DNA of 8,708 bases from Actinomycetes bacterium (GTDB lineage: Bacteria; Actinomycetota; Acidimicrobiia; Acidimicrobiales; Microtrichaceae). The stretch lies in NCBI GenBank assembly GCA_023392475.1, contig JAEVZA010000192.1, positions 1 through 8,708 on the forward strand, given 5' to 3'. Below the pieces are notes generated by a model that was not told where the DNA came from, searched no databases, and worked only from the letters and a program-made list of their open reading frames with translations. The translations under genes were made by a program, and so were the position numbers. This document shows, one piece after another, positions 1-6,151 of the stretch (the stretch's first letter is position 1; the number at the start of each line of letters is the position of its first letter).

Positions 1-312
1 GCGCAGACCCGGGCCGGCGTCGGCCGCCACCACGTCCGTGTCGAGCCGCAGGGCGGCGTGCGCGATCGGCGCCGCCGTCTTCTCGGCGTAGGTCGGCGAC
101 GTCGTGGCCAGCCACAGCGCGGCGGGCGACGTGCCGGGTGCCGCCCGGAGGGCCCGGCGTCCCGCCTCCACGGCCATGGTGACCGCGTCCTCGTCGTACG
201 ACGCGACCGTCCTGGTGCCCTTCCCGGCGCCGCTCCCCAGGACCTCGGCGATCGCAGATCGCTGGAGCCGCCAGTGGGGCAGGTACGCCGCCACGCTCTT
301 GATGCCTCGCAT
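1..312 (-). CDS. Thiolase-fold KAS III / HMG-CoA-synthase-like protein, N-terminal part
   Basis: Only the first 104 codons are in the window; the gene continues past the left edge. The protein starts MRGIKSVAAYLPHWRL and continues with GSGAGKGTRTVASYDEDAVTMAVEA (residues 26-50), then ALWLATTSPTYAEKTAAPIAHAAL (65-88). This is the N-terminal layout of the KAS III/HMG-CoA-synthase-like proteins of actinobacteria, many of which carry a C-terminal OB-fold (DUF35) domain. The catalytic Cys would lie just beyond the visible part, so activity cannot be judged. The start is ATG at 312, with AGGGG (322-318 on the minus strand) 5 nt upstream. It is divergent from the TetR gene, and its probable promoter overlaps a palindromic operator at 362-376. 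By context it may carry out a condensation or retro-condensation step on the acyl-CoA handled by the neighbouring operon; that role is inferred. Family assignment is fairly sure, substrate unknown. Confidence 0.75.
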   Translation of the reverse strand, partial: MRGIKSVAAYLPHWRLQRSAIAEVLGSGAGKGTRTVASYDEDAVTMAVEAGRRALRAAPGTSPAALWLATTSPTYAEKTAAPIAHAALRLDTDVVAADAGPGLR

Positions 313-348
313 GCTGTCCCCTCGACGCGCGACCGGTGTGCTCCGTCG

Positions 349-376
349 AGTGTACGTATCCCTGACGGGCCGTCAG
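349..376 (-). promoter_or_regulatory. Candidate promoter of the thiolase-fold gene, overlapped by an operator
   Basis: On the minus strand, CTGACG (376-371) and TACACT (354-349) are separated by 16 nt and resemble -35 and -10 boxes. Transcription would begin about 30 nt before the ATG at 312. The -35-like hexamer is the first arm of the palindrome at 362-376, so a repressor bound there would block this promoter. The match to consensus is weak, and the promoter itself is an inference. Confidence 0.35.
362..376. promoter_or_regulatory. TetR-type operator, 7-bp inverted repeat around a central G
   Basis: CTGACGG-G-CCGTCAG is a perfect inverted repeat of 7 bp with a one-base centre. It lies in the 202-bp gap between two divergent genes, 49 nt upstream of the thiolase-fold start and 138 nt upstream of the TetR start. 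The same core occurs in the larger palindrome at 5968-5988 upstream of the five-gene operon. Odd-length palindromes of this size are typical TetR-family operators. The bound regulator is most simply the adjacent TetR protein, which is inference. Confidence 0.7.
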
Positions 377-514
377 AAGTCGGACGCCGACCGTGCCGGC
401 GGGCGCACGGACCCGATGCTGCAGGCGGGCCCCCGCCGCGCCGATGGTACGGTGGACGGCCACGCCGCCCGGGTGGATCGCCCCCATCCGGCCCGACGGA
501 GGGGAACCAACCGC

Positions 515-1324
515 ATGAACAGCGAAGCACCCGAGCACACCGACGCGCCACCCCTCGGCCGCCGTGCGCGCAACCGCGCCGCCCGCTACGACCAGCTGCT
601 CGCCGCGGCCGGCGACCTCGTCGACGAGCACGGCCTCGAGGGCCTCACGATGCAGGCCGTCGCGGACCGCGTCGACTGCGCGGTGGGCACGATCTACACC
701 TACTTCTCCTCGAAGTCCGCGCTGATGGCCGCCCTCCAGACCGCCGCCATCCAGACGCTGCTCGCCACGTACCACCGCGCCGCCGAGGGCTGGGACGACG
801 CCCTCGCCGAGGCCGACGTGGACGACGCCGTGGCCTCCCTCGTGCGGATCATGGCGTTCGGCCAGCTCTTCGTGGCCGGCCCGGAGCTGCACCCCCGCGA
901 GTTCGAGTTCCTGCAGCTGCTGATCAACACGCCGGAGCACACCGTGAACTCGGACGACGTCCGCACGGTCACGCCCCACGCGCTCACGCTGCTCGCCGAG
1001 GCGCTCGTGCTCATCGAGGCGGCCGTCACCGAGGGCGCGCTGGCGTCCACCTCCCAGCGCTCCGGCGACGACACCCTGCGCCGCACGCTCCGCTGGGTCG
1101 GTGCGCTCGACGGCGCGCTGCTCGTGTCGAACGCGAACGTGACGGCGCTCCCCGAGCCCGAGGCGTTCGGCGCCCGCCACCTGTCGCAGCTCGTCACCGA
1201 GGACCTGCTGCTGGCCTGGGGCGCGCCGCCCCGCACGCTCGAGGCGGCCGTCGGCCACCTCCAGCGCATGCGCGCCGCCGGCTCGCTCCTCCCCCGCCCG
1301 GGCCACCTCCGCCCCGGCATCTGA
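515..1324 (+). CDS. TetR-family transcriptional regulator (269 aa)
   Basis: A DNA-binding repressor of the TetR family, probably sensing an acyl-CoA made or used by the adjacent genes. The N-terminal helix-turn-helix covers about residues 24-70 (RYDQLLAAAGDLVDEHGLEG, then MQAVADRVDCAVGTIYTYFSSKSAL), with the recognition segment AVGTIYTYFSSK. The remaining 200 residues are the variable ligand-binding and dimerisation domain. At 269 aa it is somewhat longer than the usual 190-230. The start is ATG at 515, with GGAGGGG at 498-504; the frame is open upstream to 104, but that extension has no TetR similarity. It is divergent from the thiolase-fold gene, and its stop lies 8 nt from the end of the convergent operon, leaving no room for a separate terminator. 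Its position between two copies of one operator suggests it controls both flanking units. Confidence 0.88.
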   Translation: MNSEAPEHTDAPPLGRRARNRAARYDQLLAAAGDLVDEHGLEGLTMQAVADRVDCAVGTIYTYFSSKSALMAALQTAAIQTLLATYHRAAEGWDDALAEADVDDAVASLVRIMAFGQLFVAGPELHPREFEFLQLLINTPEHTVNSDDVRTVTPHALTLLAEALVLIEAAVTEGALASTSQRSGDDTLRRTLRWVGALDGALLVSNANVTALPEPEAFGARHLSQLVTEDLLLAWGAPPRTLEAAVGHLQRMRAAGSLLPRPGHLRPGI

Positions 1325-1332
1325 CGCCCGGC

Positions 1333-2466
1333 CTACGCGGCGTCGAGCACCGCGGCGGCCACGAGGTCCTCGCACCGGCGCGTGTCGTTCCAGGAGAGCT
1401 GGAGCTGCTTCGCGCGGCGGAAGTACAGCTGCACCTCGTACTCCAGGGTGAAGCCGACGCCGCCGAAGAGCTGCTGCGACATCGCCGTCAGGTCGCGGAA
1501 CGAGGTGCAGGACTGGAGCTTCGCCATCGGCGCGAGGCGTGCCGTCGACCGCCCGTGCTCCACCGCCCAGGCCGCCTCGTAGGTGAGCAGCTTGGCGCCG
1601 TCGAGGACGGTCTTCGCGTCGGCCATGTAGTGCGACAGCGCCTGGAACGCTCCGAGCGGCTTGTCGAACTGCTCGCGGTCCTTCGAGTACTGGACGGTGA
1701 TCTCGAGCGTGTGCTCCGCCCCGCCGTTGGCGAGCGCGGCGGTGAGGATCATCACGTCCTGCATCACCGCGGTCCACGTCGCCCACCCGGAGCCGGCCGC
1801 GCCGATCCGGTCCGCGGCCGTGACGGCCACACCGGCGAGCTCGACCCGGTACTGGGTGTCGGAGCTGATCGACATGCGCTGCTCGAGCGTGACCCCGTCG
1901 GCCGACGGGTCGACCAGGAAGAGGTCCACGTCCTCGGCGCCCTCACCGGTCCTGGCCAGCACCAGCAGCCGCTCGGCCGACGACGCGAAGCGCACGTGCA
2001 GCTTCGAGCCGTCGAGCACGAAGCCGTCGCCGTCGGCCCGGGCCGTCGCCTGGACGCCCAGCGGCGAGTAGCCGTTCTCCGGCTCGAGCCACGCCGGCAC
2101 GACGATCGCCTCGCCCGACGCGAGGCGCGGGAGCCAGACGTCCTTCTGCTCGTCGCTGCCCGCACGGAGGATCGCCCCCGCCGAGGCCACGCAGCTCTCG
2201 AGGTGGGGCACCGGCGCGAGCGACCGGCCGAGCTCCTCGTACAGCACGACGCCGTCGAGCATCGACGAGCCGGACCCGCCGTACTGCTCCGGCAGCAGCA
2301 GGCCGGTGAGGCCGAGCTCGCCGAGCTGCTGCCACAGGTCGGCCGGGTAGCCGACGGGGTCGTCCTCGAAGCGGCGGACCACCTCGTCGGAGGCGAGCTG
2401 GGTGAACAGGCCGCGCGCCATCTCGCGCAGCATGTCCTGCTCCTCGGTGAAGTCCAGGTTCAGCAT
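1333..2466 (-). CDS. Acyl-CoA dehydrogenase, catalytic-Glu-lacking (beta-like) subunit (377 aa)
   Basis: An acyl-CoA dehydrogenase fold: helical N-terminus (MLNLDFTEEQ, GLTGLLLPEQYGGSG at 52-66), middle beta domain (about 122-225) and C-terminal helical domain with YSKDREQFDKPLG (260-272), which keeps the Arg264-x-Gln-Phe FAD-contacting motif. Both usual catalytic-base sites lack Glu. The C-terminal site normally reading Y-E-G-T-S-x-I-Q is LSWNDTRRC (357-365), and the site matching the alternative base of the partner enzyme is hydrophobic (about Ile240). GGVGFTLEYEVQLYFRRAK (335-353) is otherwise typical. It therefore looks like the non-catalytic half of a heteromeric dehydrogenase whose catalytic half is encoded at 4727-5947. 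Start is ATG at 2466 with GGAG 8 nt upstream. It is the last gene of the operon, 35 nt after the hotdog gene. Family certain; partner role inferred. Confidence 0.88.
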   Translation of the reverse strand: MLNLDFTEEQDMLREMARGLFTQLASDEVVRRFEDDPVGYPADLWQQLGELGLTGLLLPEQYGGSGSSMLDGVVLYEELGRSLAPVPHLESCVASAGAILRAGSDEQKDVWLPRLASGEAIVVPAWLEPENGYSPLGVQATARADGDGFVLDGSKLHVRFASSAERLLVLARTGEGAEDVDLFLVDPSADGVTLEQRMSISSDTQYRVELAGVAVTAADRIGAAGSGWATWTAVMQDVMILTAALANGGAEHTLEITVQYSKDREQFDKPLGAFQALSHYMADAKTVLDGAKLLTYEAAWAVEHGRSTARLAPMAKLQSCTSFRDLTAMSQQLFGGVGFTLEYEVQLYFRRAKQLQLSWNDTRRCEDLVAAAVLDAA

Positions 2467-2501
2467 GTCGTGGTCTCCATCTGGTTCACGATCTCGGTCG
2501 G

Positions 2502-2990
2502 TCAGGCGCCCGGGCGCCAGTCGTCGCCGCGGCGGGCCCACGGGTCGTCGTCCGCGGCGGTCGGCACGGCCATCCGCACCCTGCACGTCGTGGCGACGCG
2601 CTCGCCCACGGTCAGGGCGACGTCGAGCGCCACCCACCCGCAGCCCGCGTCGTCGGTGCCCACCGACGTCACGGTCCCGGTGAAGCGCATCCGGTCGCCG
2701 GGGAAGACCGACGAGCGCATCCGGAACGTCATCGTGCCGAGCCGGCCACGGGGGCCCGTCCAGTCGGTCACGAACCGCTCGAACCACGCGGCCTGGTTCG
2801 GCGTGTTGAGGAAGATGTCGGCCACGCCGTTGCGCTCGGTGGCGAACTTGTAGTCGTGGTGCATCGGCCGCCAGTCGCGGCTCGCCAGCGCCCCGAGCAC
2901 GACGGTGGTCGGGGTCACGTCGAACTCGAGCACGGGGATCTCGTCGCCGACGGCGACGGCGTCCAGCAGGACCGGGGCGGGCGCGCTCAC
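2502..2990 (-). CDS. MaoC-like hotdog enoyl-CoA hydratase subunit, active-site-bearing (162 aa)
   Basis: A single-hotdog MaoC-type protein, predicted to hydrate a 2-enoyl-CoA produced by the two dehydrogenases. The hydratase motif is recognisable as ALASRDWRPMHHDYKFA (34-50). Asp39 and His44 are five residues apart, the same spacing as the Asp/His pair of the mycobacterial steroid hydratase subunit ChsH1. Later strands include TMTFRMRSSVFPGDRMRFTG (86-105), with the usual PGD turn. The start is GTG at 2990 and overlaps the stop of the previous gene as GTGA (2987-2990), indicating translational coupling with the second hotdog protein. The pair probably forms one heteromeric hydratase. It could instead work as a homodimer, which the sequence cannot exclude. 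Confidence 0.85.
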   Translation of the reverse strand: MSAPAPVLLDAVAVGDEIPVLEFDVTPTTVVLGALASRDWRPMHHDYKFATERNGVADIFLNTPNQAAWFERFVTDWTGPRGRLGTMTFRMRSSVFPGDRMRFTGTVTSVGTDDAGCGWVALDVALTVGERVATTCRVRMAVPTAADDDPWARRGDDWRPGA

Positions 2991-3526
2991 GACGAGCTCC
3001 CCTCGTCGCCGCGGCGGTAGCCGAAGCCGGTGTAGGACTCGACGCCGACGACCTCGTCGCGCTGGTTGCGGAACTCCACGTCGATCACCCAGAAGCGGCC
3101 GGTCCCGAGCTTCGTGGTCTTGGGGCCGGAGACCGAGCGGAGGATCTGCGAGTTGCCGATCCGGTCACCCGGACGGACGGGCTCGTGGAACGTGATCGTG
3201 TTGTCGGTCATCACGGCCTCGGGCAGATCGAAGCGGGCCTTGAGGTCGAAGTGGACCTTGAGCGCCACCTGCTCGCCCTCGGCGCCCGGCTCCCAGAAGT
3301 GCGGGCGCATCCAGAGCGAGAGGGTGGTGGGCGGCAGGATGCGGCCACCGGTCAGCTCGTCGGCCACCGCGTCGTCCCAGAACAGCGGGTTGCCGTTCTG
3401 CGTGGCCGCCAGCGTGTTGTACGCGTACGACAGCTCGGCGTCGAACGTCGCCGTCTCGGGGTACTGGCGCTCCCCGATCAGGGCGACGACGTCCGCCGGG
3501 AGGTCGTCGGTCGTGGTGTCGCTCAT
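2987..3526 (-). CDS. MaoC/FAS1-type N-terminal hotdog protein, motif-degenerate partner (179 aa)
   Basis: A single hotdog domain of the MaoC-like/FAS1-dehydratase N-terminal type: a leading segment to about residue 40, then ATQNGNPLFWDDAVADE (41-57), GGRILPPTTLSLWMRPHFW (60-78), a core around KVHFDLKARF (90-99), ITFHEPVRPGDRIGNSQIL (111-129) and the C-terminal strand FWVIDVEFRNQRDEVV (145-160). The hydratase motif is degenerate: the place normally holding Asp-x-N-P-x-H reads NGNPLFW, with no His. This fits a scaffold subunit pairing with the downstream hotdog protein, as ChsH2 pairs with ChsH1. Unlike ChsH2 it has no DUF35/OB-fold extension. Start ATG at 3526 with GGAG (3537-3534) 7 nt upstream, 13 nt after the racemase stop. 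Partnering is inferred from adjacency and complementary motifs. Confidence 0.82.
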   Translation of the reverse strand: MSDTTTDDLPADVVALIGERQYPETATFDAELSYAYNTLAATQNGNPLFWDDAVADELTGGRILPPTTLSLWMRPHFWEPGAEGEQVALKVHFDLKARFDLPEAVMTDNTITFHEPVRPGDRIGNSQILRSVSGPKTTKLGTGRFWVIDVEFRNQRDEVVGVESYTGFGYRRGDEGSSS

Positions 3527-3539
3527 CGGACGTCTCCGC

Positions 3540-4709
3540 TCATGCGATCGCTCCGCTCTCGGCGAGCTCGGCGACGGCCGCGGCGTCGAGGCCGGCCGCC
3601 GCGAGCAGCTCCTTGGTGTCGGTCAGCGCGCCGTCCCGGATCGCGTACGGCCCGTCGGGCGCCGCGGTGCCCGCCCACACGGGGGCGCTCTGCCGGAACG
3701 GGCCCTCGGTGACGTGCTCGGCGTCGACGACGACGCGCCGGTGGGCGTACTGCTCGTCCTCGACCGCCTCGGCCACCGTGTTGACCTCGGACACGCACGT
3801 GTCGGCCGGGCCGAGCTCGGCCACCCACTCGTCACGGGTCCGCGTGGCGAGCACCTCGGCCATCGCCGCCCGGATCTCGCCCTGCGCGTCGTCGTCGAGC
3901 TGCTGGTCGGCGTACCGCTCGAGACCGAGGAGGCCGACGAGGTTGCGCCAGAACTGCGGCTCGATGGCGCCGACGGCGACGTGCTTGCCGTCCGCGCAGG
4001 TGTAGGTGTCGTAGCAGGCGTACCGCCCCGTGAGGATGTAGTGGCCGGGGCCGGGCTCGACGCCGGTGGCGAGGTACTCGTCGACGTACAGCGACATCAG
4101 GGCGAACGAGCCGTCGGCGATGGACACGTCGAGGAGCTCGCCCTCGCCCGTCCGCTCACGCCGGAGCAGCGCCGCCATCACGCCCATCGCCGCCTGCATG
4201 CCACCGGCCGCGATGTCCGCCACCGTGGCACCCGGGAGCGCGGGTCGGCCGTCGGCCCGGCGACCGGTGCAGTCGAGGAAGCCGGAGACGCCGAGGTAGT
4301 TGACGTCGTGGCCCGCCCAGCCGCTGCGGGGGCCGTCCTGGCCGAAGCCCGACGTGGAGCAGTAGACGATCCGCGGGTTGCGGGCCCGCACGGCCTCGAA
4401 CCCGACGCCGAGGCGGTCGACCACCCCCGGGCGGAAGGACTCGATGATCACGTCGGCCTCGTCCGCGAGCCGGAGGAACGCCTCGCGGCCGGCGTCGGAC
4501 TTGAGGTCGAACAGCGCCCGCCGCATGCCCCGGTTGCCGGAGTAGGCATAGAAGGGCGGGGTGATCTGCACCGCGCCGGCGCGCGGCACGGCACCGACCT
4601 TGACCACGTCCGCGCCGAAGTCGGCGAGCGTGCGCGAGGCGCGCGCCCCGGGTCCCACGGACGCGAGGTCCAGGACGCGGACGCCCTCGAGCGCTGCCGG
4701 TGCTCCCAT
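3540..4709 (-). CDS. CaiB/BaiF-family alpha-methylacyl-CoA racemase-like protein (389 aa)
   Basis: Class III CoA-transferase/racemase fold. The racemase signature is visible: GHDVNY (133-138) supplies His134, PGATVADIAAGG (159-170) supplies Asp165, and GAIEPQFW (247-254) supplies Glu250. These correspond to the His/Asp/Glu triad of alpha-methylacyl-CoA racemase (MCR/AMACR). Other family marks are LADFGADVVKV (28-38), the SFRPGVVDRLG stretch (91-101), and GEGELLDVSIADG (188-200). Length matches AMACR (about 360-390). The reaction would be epimerisation of (2R)- to (2S)-2-methylacyl-CoA, needed because acyl-CoA dehydrogenases accept the 2S form. That fits its place directly after the dehydrogenase. 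The usual VKVE is VKVG here (Gly39). Start ATG at 4709, 17 nt after the upstream stop, with only a weak G-rich Shine-Dalgarno. A CoA-transferase role is the alternative. Confidence 0.88.
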   Translation of the reverse strand: MGAPAALEGVRVLDLASVGPGARASRTLADFGADVVKVGAVPRAGAVQITPPFYAYSGNRGMRRALFDLKSDAGREAFLRLADEADVIIESFRPGVVDRLGVGFEAVRARNPRIVYCSTSGFGQDGPRSGWAGHDVNYLGVSGFLDCTGRRADGRPALPGATVADIAAGGMQAAMGVMAALLRRERTGEGELLDVSIADGSFALMSLYVDEYLATGVEPGPGHYILTGRYACYDTYTCADGKHVAVGAIEPQFWRNLVGLLGLERYADQQLDDDAQGEIRAAMAEVLATRTRDEWVAELGPADTCVSEVNTVAEAVEDEQYAHRRVVVDAEHVTEGPFRQSAPVWAGTAAPDGPYAIRDGALTDTKELLAAAGLDAAAVAELAESGAIA

Positions 4710-4726
4710 CGCCGCGATCGCCCCCG

Positions 4727-5947
4727 TCAGAAGTTCTTCGGGAGGCCCAGGCCGCGCCGGGCGATGATGTTCTTCTGGATCTCGGAGGCGCCGCCGCCGA
4801 TGGTGTCGATCACCGTGTAGCGGTAGGTCGACTCCGCCCGGCCGACCATCGGGGCGTCCTCGGTCCGGACCCGCATCTGGGTGCCGGGGCCGCCGATGTC
4901 CATGGAGGCGTCGGCGAGTCGCTTCGACAGCTCGGTCGCGAACAGCTTGTACTCCGAGGCGATCACCGTCGGCGGCTGGAACTCCTTGCCCTCGCGGGCC
5001 GCGTGCTCCACCTTCACGGCCTCGGCCACGAACTTGAGGCCCATGACGCGGGCGGTCTCGGCGTCGGTGTGGAGGCGGGCCATGCGGGCCCGGACCACCG
5101 GGTCGTCACGGAGCGGGGCGCCGTCCCGGACCGCCGTGCGCACGTAGTCGGTCAGGAGGTCGAGGCGCTGCTTGATCGGGGCGAACGTGAACATCGTGAA
5201 GCGCTCGAGGTCGAGCGCCTGCGAGATGTAGCGGAAGCCGTGGTTGACCTCGCCGACGACGTACTCGTCGGGCACGAACACGTCGTCGAGCCACACCTCG
5301 TTGGTGCGCTCGTCGCCCATGGTCCAGATCCCGTTGATCGTGATCCCCGGGTCGTCCATCGGGATGAGCATGAGCGTGATGCCCATGTGCTTGTTGTCGG
5401 GGTCCGTGCGGACGCCGCACCAGTACCACTCGGCGAAGTGGGCGGAGGTGGTCCAGGTCTTCTGGCCGTTCAGCAGCCAGCCCTCGCGGCCGTCCTCCGT
5501 CGTGTGCTTCACGCCCTTGAGCCGCATCGACGCGGCGTCGGAGCCGGCGTTGGGCTCGGAGTAGCCCACCGCGAACTCGACGTCGTTCTCGAGGATCATC
5601 GGCAGGAACTTCTCCTTCAGGAAGTCCGAGCCGTGGGCGATGATCGTCTTGCCGATGATGCCGACGCCCTTGCCGATCTGCGGGCCGCCGCGGCCTGCGA
5701 GCTCCTCGTTGAGGATGTACTCGTAGACGCCCTCGCCCTCGCTGCCGCCGTGCTCCTTGGGCCAGGTCATGCCGAGCCAGCCCTTGTGGCCGACCTCCTT
5801 CATGAAGGCCCGCCGCTTCGGCGTGTCGACGATCTGGGCCATGTTCTCCCGGGTGACGTCGAAGATGTCGATGTCGTCGTGCTCGTCGCAGAACGCGATG
5901 ACCTCCTCGGCGTAGGCCTGCTGCTCCTCGGAGAACTCGAAGTCCAT
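4727..5947 (-). CDS. Acyl-CoA dehydrogenase, catalytic-Glu-bearing (alpha-like) subunit (406 aa)
   Basis: FAD-dependent alpha,beta-desaturation of an acyl-CoA. The N-terminal helical domain begins MDFEFSEEQQAYAEEV; GWLGMTWPKEHGGSEG lies at 56-71; YSEPNAGSDAASM (129-141) is the FAD/substrate signature of the middle domain; TVIDTIGGGASEIQKNIIA (378-396) closes the C-terminal domain and ends RRGLGLPKNF. The common C-terminal catalytic Glu is Gly here (IGGGASEIQ), but Glu248 in QALDLERF (243-250) sits at the alternative base position, as in isovaleryl-type and steroid side-chain dehydrogenases. The FAD-contacting Arg of the R-x-Q-F motif is absent (Ala272), whereas the other dehydrogenase of the operon has it. 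It is the first gene of the operon. Start ATG at 5947, with GGGAG (5962-5958) 10 nt upstream. A TTG at 5968 is in frame but would reach the operator and is unlikely. Confidence 0.92.
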   Translation of the reverse strand: MDFEFSEEQQAYAEEVIAFCDEHDDIDIFDVTRENMAQIVDTPKRRAFMKEVGHKGWLGMTWPKEHGGSEGEGVYEYILNEELAGRGGPQIGKGVGIIGKTIIAHGSDFLKEKFLPMILENDVEFAVGYSEPNAGSDAASMRLKGVKHTTEDGREGWLLNGQKTWTTSAHFAEWYWCGVRTDPDNKHMGITLMLIPMDDPGITINGIWTMGDERTNEVWLDDVFVPDEYVVGEVNHGFRYISQALDLERFTMFTFAPIKQRLDLLTDYVRTAVRDGAPLRDDPVVRARMARLHTDAETARVMGLKFVAEAVKVEHAAREGKEFQPPTVIASEYKLFATELSKRLADASMDIGGPGTQMRVRTEDAPMVGRAESTYRYTVIDTIGGGASEIQKNIIARRGLGLPKNF

Positions 5948-5967
5948 GGCGACACCGCTCCCGGTCA

Positions 5968-5988
5968 AATCTGACGGACCGTCAGATT
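5968..5988. promoter_or_regulatory. 21-bp perfect palindromic operator of the five-gene operon
   Basis: Two 10-bp arms, AATCTGACGG and CCGTCAGATT, flank a central A with no mismatch. The proximal edge is 21 nt upstream of the ATG at 5947, so it covers the start of the transcript or the core promoter. Its core (CTGACGG-N-CCGTCAG) is the same as in the site at 362-376. Size and symmetry fit a TetR-family operator. Repression by the TetR gene at 515-1324 is the simplest reading, and the other TetR (7215-7931) is the alternative. Confidence 0.8.
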
Positions 5989-5991
5989 CTA
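5986..5991 (-). promoter_or_regulatory. Candidate -10 box of the operon (TAGAAT)
   Basis: On the minus strand TAGAAT (5991-5986) matches the TATAAT consensus in five of six positions and overlaps the outer edge of the 21-bp palindrome. It would place the transcript start inside the palindrome and give a leader of about 30 nt. No convincing -35 box is visible 16-18 nt upstream, where the sequence is G-rich. Confidence 0.4.
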
Positions 5992-6019
5992 GACGTCACC
6001 CGCCCCCCGGTCCCAGCGG

Positions 6020-6069
6020 AGTCCCACCCACCAGTCCCACCCACCAGTCCCACCCACCAGCCCCACCCG
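6020..6069. repeat. 13-bp tandem repeat, G-rich on the minus strand
   Basis: The unit AGTCCCACCCACC occurs three times without mismatch (6020-6032, 6033-6045, 6046-6058), followed by a degenerate, shorter fourth copy (6059-6069). It is non-coding and lies 73 nt upstream of the dehydrogenase start. On the minus strand the repeat has GGG runs with loops of 1, 6 and 1 nt (for example 6042-6023), satisfying the usual G-quadruplex pattern. The copy number may vary between strains. Any regulatory role is inference. Confidence 0.85.
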
Positions 6070-6098
6070 AGCACCCCGGCCCCACGACGGCCCTCGCC

Positions 6099-6148
6099 GT
6101 TCTGTTCGTCCAAAGCCGGTGTTTCCGCCCCTTTTGGACGAACAGAAC
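6099..6148. repeat. Left hairpin: 16-bp perfect stem, 18-nt loop
   Basis: The arms GTTCTGTTCGTCCAAA (6099-6114) and TTTGGACGAACAGAAC (6133-6148) are perfectly complementary. The loop contains GGTGTTTCC. It lies between two divergent genes, where a terminator has no obvious use. Reverse-complemented, it aligns without gaps to the hairpin after the gene (7133-7184): 12-nt ends and the internal GGAAACACC are identical, while the inner stem differs by paired substitutions. Confidence 0.9.
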
Positions 6149-6151
6149 CTG

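Noticed and set aside
424..437. Inverted repeat GGCGGG-CC-CCCGCC upstream of the TetR gene
   Set aside because: Pure G/C symmetry of this length is expected by chance in such GC-rich sequence, and there is no second copy.
104..514. Upstream extension of the first TetR gene to an ATG at 104
   Set aside because: The extra 137 residues overlap the divergent gene and the operator and have no TetR features. ATG 515 has a ribosome site.
58..2853. Very long plus-strand reading frame (931 codons) across the left third
   Set aside because: It is a high-GC shadow: composition is Arg/Pro/Gly-rich without domains, and it overlaps clear genes (TetR, acyl-CoA dehydrogenase, hotdog) in other frames.
4724..4733. 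CCGTCAGAAG, matching one arm of the operator at 362-376
   Set aside because: Only a half-site, at the stop codon of the first dehydrogenase, with no opposing arm.
5966..5968. In-frame TTG start for the first acyl-CoA dehydrogenase
   Set aside because: It would place the start at the edge of the operator. ATG 5947 gives the normal family N-terminus with a Shine-Dalgarno at suitable distance.
3066..5974. Long plus-strand frames opposite the racemase and first dehydrogenase (3066-4820 and 4700-5974)
   Set aside because: They are antisense to genes with catalytic motifs, and their translations show no recognisable fold.
6020..6069. CRISPR-like array
   Set aside because: The 13-bp units are directly adjacent with no spacers, so this is a simple tandem repeat.
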